A stretch of DNA of 64,000 nt from Pseudoalteromonas shioyasakiensis (lineage in GTDB: Bacteria; Pseudomonadota; Gammaproteobacteria; Enterobacterales; Alteromonadaceae), in NCBI RefSeq assembly GCF_001550135.1, contig NZ_LRUE01000022.1, positions 297,160 through 361,159 on the forward strand. The letters are read 5' to 3'. Positions 61,688 to 64,000 of the stretch are shown in pieces. The translations under genes and the position numbers were made by a program. The notes under the pieces were generated by a model that saw nothing but the letters and a program-made list of their open reading frames with translations, was not told the DNA's origin and did not search any database. Positions within the stretch are counted from its first letter, which is position 1, and every line of letters begins with the position of its first letter.

Positions 61688-61804
61688 ATGTATGTCTTCA
61701 GTATTTCAGAGCTTTTGAAGATAGAAAGAGAAAACCTACTGCTACTTATGAGCAATTTAGATCAAACCATCAAAGTACAAGCTATAAAGATACTGAGCAT
61801 CTAA
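61688..61804 (+). CDS. Possible small protein (38 aa), weak
   Basis: A short frame begins MYVFSISELLKIERENLLL and ends QAIKILSI. GAGG lies about 10 bases before the ATG. It resembles one amphipathic helix. It lies in the 61431-62815 gap, which otherwise contains A/T-rich DNA, two 110-bp repeats and a tuf remnant. Nothing links it to a family, so it may be chance. Confidence 0.2.
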   Translation: MYVFSISELLKIERENLLLLMSNLDQTIKVQAIKILSI

Positions 61805-62289
61805 AGGGGAATTAAAAATATACTGCAAATAGCAAAGCTATTTTTTGACAAGTAGCACTTAAGCTAGTCATTAGCCATCCCTGATAAAACCATTCCATTT
61901 ACATGACGGCAGTGATTCTAACAAAATCCATTAACAAAATACTACTATAAGATTGATTTTCGATTTCCTGTTTAGGAACAATACATTAAGCGAGATTTAC
62001 CCAACTCTTATAATATTTAACTGACATCTAACTGATACTTGAGCAATTTAAGCTAATTTCACATAAAGAATCTAACATCCCCAATACAGAAACTATATTA
62101 ACAATAAAAATTTAGTGAAATATTCACATTAAAATGACGTTATTAATGAATAAAACGATAAAACAATAGCGTAATGGTGATTTTTATACAGTGGTTAACG
62201 AGGGTAAAGTTCAAAGGGTCTAGGTAAAGCCATTAGGAGGCATGGTTTATGGTAATGGGGGTCATAAAAGAAAAGGTTTACATGGTTGT

Positions 62290-62524
62290 GTTGGGTTTCG
62301 CTGCGCTCAAACCAACCTACCCGAAGAATGAACAGGACGAATGCTGAGTGAGATACCACACAAACCAACCCCACCAATCTAATCTGACGTCTTAAAGCTA
62401 ATAACTCTATTTACGTTGGGTTTCGCTGCGTTCAAACTAACCTACCCGAAGAATGAACAGGCCGAATGCTGAGCGAGACACCACACTAAACAACCCCACC
62501 GATCGAATCTGACGTCTGAAAGCT
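62290..62524 (+). repeat. Two 110-bp direct repeats (62290-62399, 62415-62524)
   Basis: The copies are offset by 125 bp and begin GTTGGGTTTCGCTGCG. They are not identical but are clearly homologous along their length. The complementary strand translates partly as RVGWFERSETQ, a string common in dispersed gammaproteobacterial repeats. It is probably a small repeat family, not a gene. Confidence 0.8.
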
Positions 62525-62551
62525 GACAGCTGATAGCTTTTCTACAGACAT

Positions 62552-62578
62552 TAAAAAAGGCCGCCTGGGCGACCTTTT
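62552..62578. terminator. Duplicate tuf terminator
   Basis: AAAAAAGGCCGCC / GGGCGACCTTTTT: the copy of the real tuf terminator (62760-62786) that travels with the tuf 3' remnant; one stem mismatch. Confidence 0.7.
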
Positions 62579-62607
62579 TATAAGCTGTGAAGCTCTATCT
62601 GTTGATA

Positions 62608-62688
62608 TTACTCAACGATAGTTGCAACAACACCAGCACCAACTGTACGGCCACCTTCACGGATAGCGAAGCGTAAACCTTCGTCCAT
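62608..62688 (-). pseudogene. tuf 3' remnant (last 27 codons including stop)
   Basis: The segment 62548-62688 repeats 62756-62896, the end of tuf with its terminator, at an offset of 208 bp. The copied reading frame ([18 protein letters not shown], then GVVATIVE and stop) is intact, but identity ends abruptly at 62688. It is too short to function and is a duplication or recombination scar next to the complete tuf. Confidence 0.88.
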
Positions 62689-62759
62689 TGGGAGTTTAAA
62701 GGCGGCAGATTAGCCTTTCACTCTAAGCTACTAAAAGCTTCCAGCTTTCTTACAGGCAT

Positions 62760-62786
62760 TAAAAAAGGTCGCCTAGGCGACCTTTT
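62760..62786. terminator. Terminator of tuf
   Basis: AAAAAAGGTCGCC / GGCGACCTTTTT with a TA loop, just after the tuf stop on the minus strand. Confidence 0.9.
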
Positions 62787-62815
62787 TATAAGCAGTGAAG
62801 CTCTATCTGTTGATA

Positions 62816-64000
62816 TTACTCAACGATAGTTGCAACAACACCAGCACCAACTGTACGGCCACCTTCACGGATAGCGAAGCGTAAACCTTCGTCCATCGCG
62901 ATTGGGCAGATTAGTTCTACAGTCATCTTGATGTTATCACCAGGCATTACCATTTCAACGCCGTCTGGTAACTGTACGTCACCTGTTACGTCAGTTGTAC
63001 GGAAGTAGAACTGTGGACGGTAACCTTTGAAGAATGGAGTGTGACGACCACCTTCATCTTTAGAAAGTACGTATACTTCTGAAGTGAACTTCGTGTGTGG
63101 AGTGATTGAACCAGGCTTAGCTAGTACTTGACCACGTTCAACGTCTTCACGCTTAGTACCACGTAGAAGTGCACCGATGTTCTCACCCGCACGACCTTCG
63201 TCTAGAAGCTTACGGAACATCTCAACACCTGTACAAGTTGTCTTCGTAGTTTCTTTGATACCTACGATTTCAACTTCGTCATTCACGTTGATGATACCAG
63301 CTTCAACACGGCCAGTTACAACAGTACCACGACCTTGGATTGAGAATACGTCTTCGATAGGCATGATGAATGGCTTATCGATGTCACGCTCTGGCTCTGG
63401 GATGTAAGAATCTAGTGCTTCTGCAAGCTCAACGATTTTGTCTTCCCACTCTTTCTCGCCTTCTAACGCTTTAAGCGCTGAACCTTGGATTAGTGGTAAG
63501 TCATCACCTGGGAAGTCGTACTCAGAAAGAAGTTCACGAACTTCCATCTCAACTAGCTCAAGTAGCTCTTCGTCGTCAACCATGTCACATTTGTTCATGA
63601 ATACGATGATGTAAGGTACACCAACCTGACGAGAAAGTAGGATGTGCTCACGAGTTTGTGGCATAGGACCGTCAGTCGCAGCAACTACTAGGATTGCGCC
63701 GTCCATTTGAGCAGCACCAGTGATCATGTTTTTAACATAATCGGCGTGTCCTGGACAGTCTACGTGTGCGTAGTGACGAGTTGGAGTATCGTACTCAACG
63801 TGTGAAGTTGAGATTGTGATACCACGCTCACGCTCTTCTGGAGCGTTATCGATTGATGCGAAGTCTTTAGCTACACCACCGTATACTTTTGCAAGTACGT
63901 TAGTGATTGCTGCTGTTAGAGTTGTTTTACCGTGGTCAACGTGGCCGATTGTACCAACGTTTACGTGCGGTTTTACGCGTTCAAACTTTTCTTTTGCCAT
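62816..64000 (-). CDS. tuf: Elongation factor Tu
   Basis: The product is 394 aa, complete; the ATG occupies the last three bases of the window. G1 GHVDHGKT, G2 ERERGITI, G3 [13 protein letters not shown]4 NKCDMVDD and the SALKALEG G5 region are present, followed by the beta-barrel domains and the usual C-terminus [14 protein letters not shown]. It delivers aminoacyl-tRNA to the ribosome. Codon use is highly biased, as expected for a strongly expressed gene. Gammaproteobacteria usually carry two copies; which one this is cannot be told from the window. Confidence 0.99.
   Translation of the reverse strand: MAKEKFERVKPHVNVGTIGHVDHGKTTLTAAITNVLAKVYGGVAKDFASIDNAPEERERGITISTSHVEYDTPTRHYAHVDCPGHADYVKNMITGAAQMDGAILVVAATDGPMPQTREHILLSRQVGVPYIIVFMNKCDMVDDEELLELVEMEVRELLSEYDFPGDDLPLIQGSALKALEGEKEWEDKIVELAEALDSYIPEPERDIDKPFIMPIEDVFSIQGRGTVVTGRVEAGIINVNDEVEIVGIKETTKTTCTGVEMFRKLLDEGRAGENIGALLRGTKREDVERGQVLAKPGSITPHTKFTSEVYVLSKDEGGRHTPFFKGYRPQFYFRTTDVTGDVQLPDGVEMVMPGDNIKMTVELICPIAMDEGLRFAIREGGRTVGAGVVATIVE

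Overview
The window is chromosomal DNA from a marine gammaproteobacterium of the Pseudoalteromonas/Alteromonadales type. The evidence is moderate-to-low GC, the hemN-yihI and engB-polA neighbourhoods, an ilvGMDA operon with an attenuator, cytochromes c4 and c5, a fatty acid cis/trans isomerase, a GlyGly-CTERM surface protein and a tuf gene at the right edge. This assignment rests on remembered protein families, not on a search.

Layout. 1-1450 is host sequence: the end of an ECF sigma factor gene and a membrane protein. 1451-15133 is an integrated mobile element of about 13.6 kb in the 3' end of a tRNA-Ile2(CAU) gene, bounded by a 50-bp direct repeat (attL 1451-1500, attR 15084-15133). Just inside both ends lies an identical, internally repeated sequence that looks like integrase arm sites. 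The element carries a P4-type integrase, an AAA ATPase/TOPRIM (DUF4276) pair, a plasmid-type replication initiator with iterons, an AlpA-like regulator, a run of tiny ORFs, a repressor with palindromic operators, an orphan Sll1717-type P-loop ATPase, a long hairpin next to a second tyrosine recombinase, a thymidylate-synthase-like plus base-modifying pyrophosphorylase-like pair, and a HigB/ImmA-IrrE toxin-antitoxin pair. It has no relaxase, secretion or virion genes. It is best described as a replication-capable integrative element loaded with defence-type cargo.

15167-64000 is host backbone. It holds hemN with an FNR site; DUF2489 and yihI; a probable CsrB/CsrC-type regulatory RNA at 18146-18470; cytochrome c4; engB; DUF1285; yceI; a secreted lipase; polA; elbB; cytochrome c5; a GAF-GGDEF signalling protein; rep helicase; ubiK; carbonic anhydrase; a methyltransferase; and a membrane-anchored NMT1/THI5 protein. 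It continues with the ilvL-ilvGMDA operon, a TraB/GumN protein, modF, a DUF4097 protein, a hybrid histidine kinase, cti, a short-chain dehydrogenase, a VOC protein, a TonB receptor with a Fur-like box, two tandem alkaline phosphatases, a large CLCA-like metalloprotease/VWA protein and tuf, which has a duplicated 3' remnant downstream.

Most notable: (i) the element's ThyA-like/aGPT-pyrophosphorylase-like pair, in which the ThyA-like enzyme carries Asp where thymidylate synthases have the Asn that selects dUMP, so it is predicted to act on dCMP; (ii) a CsrB/C-like RNA with many GGA motifs in the same syntenic slot as E. coli csrC; (iii) an apparent one-base frame offset in the ilv leader peptide.
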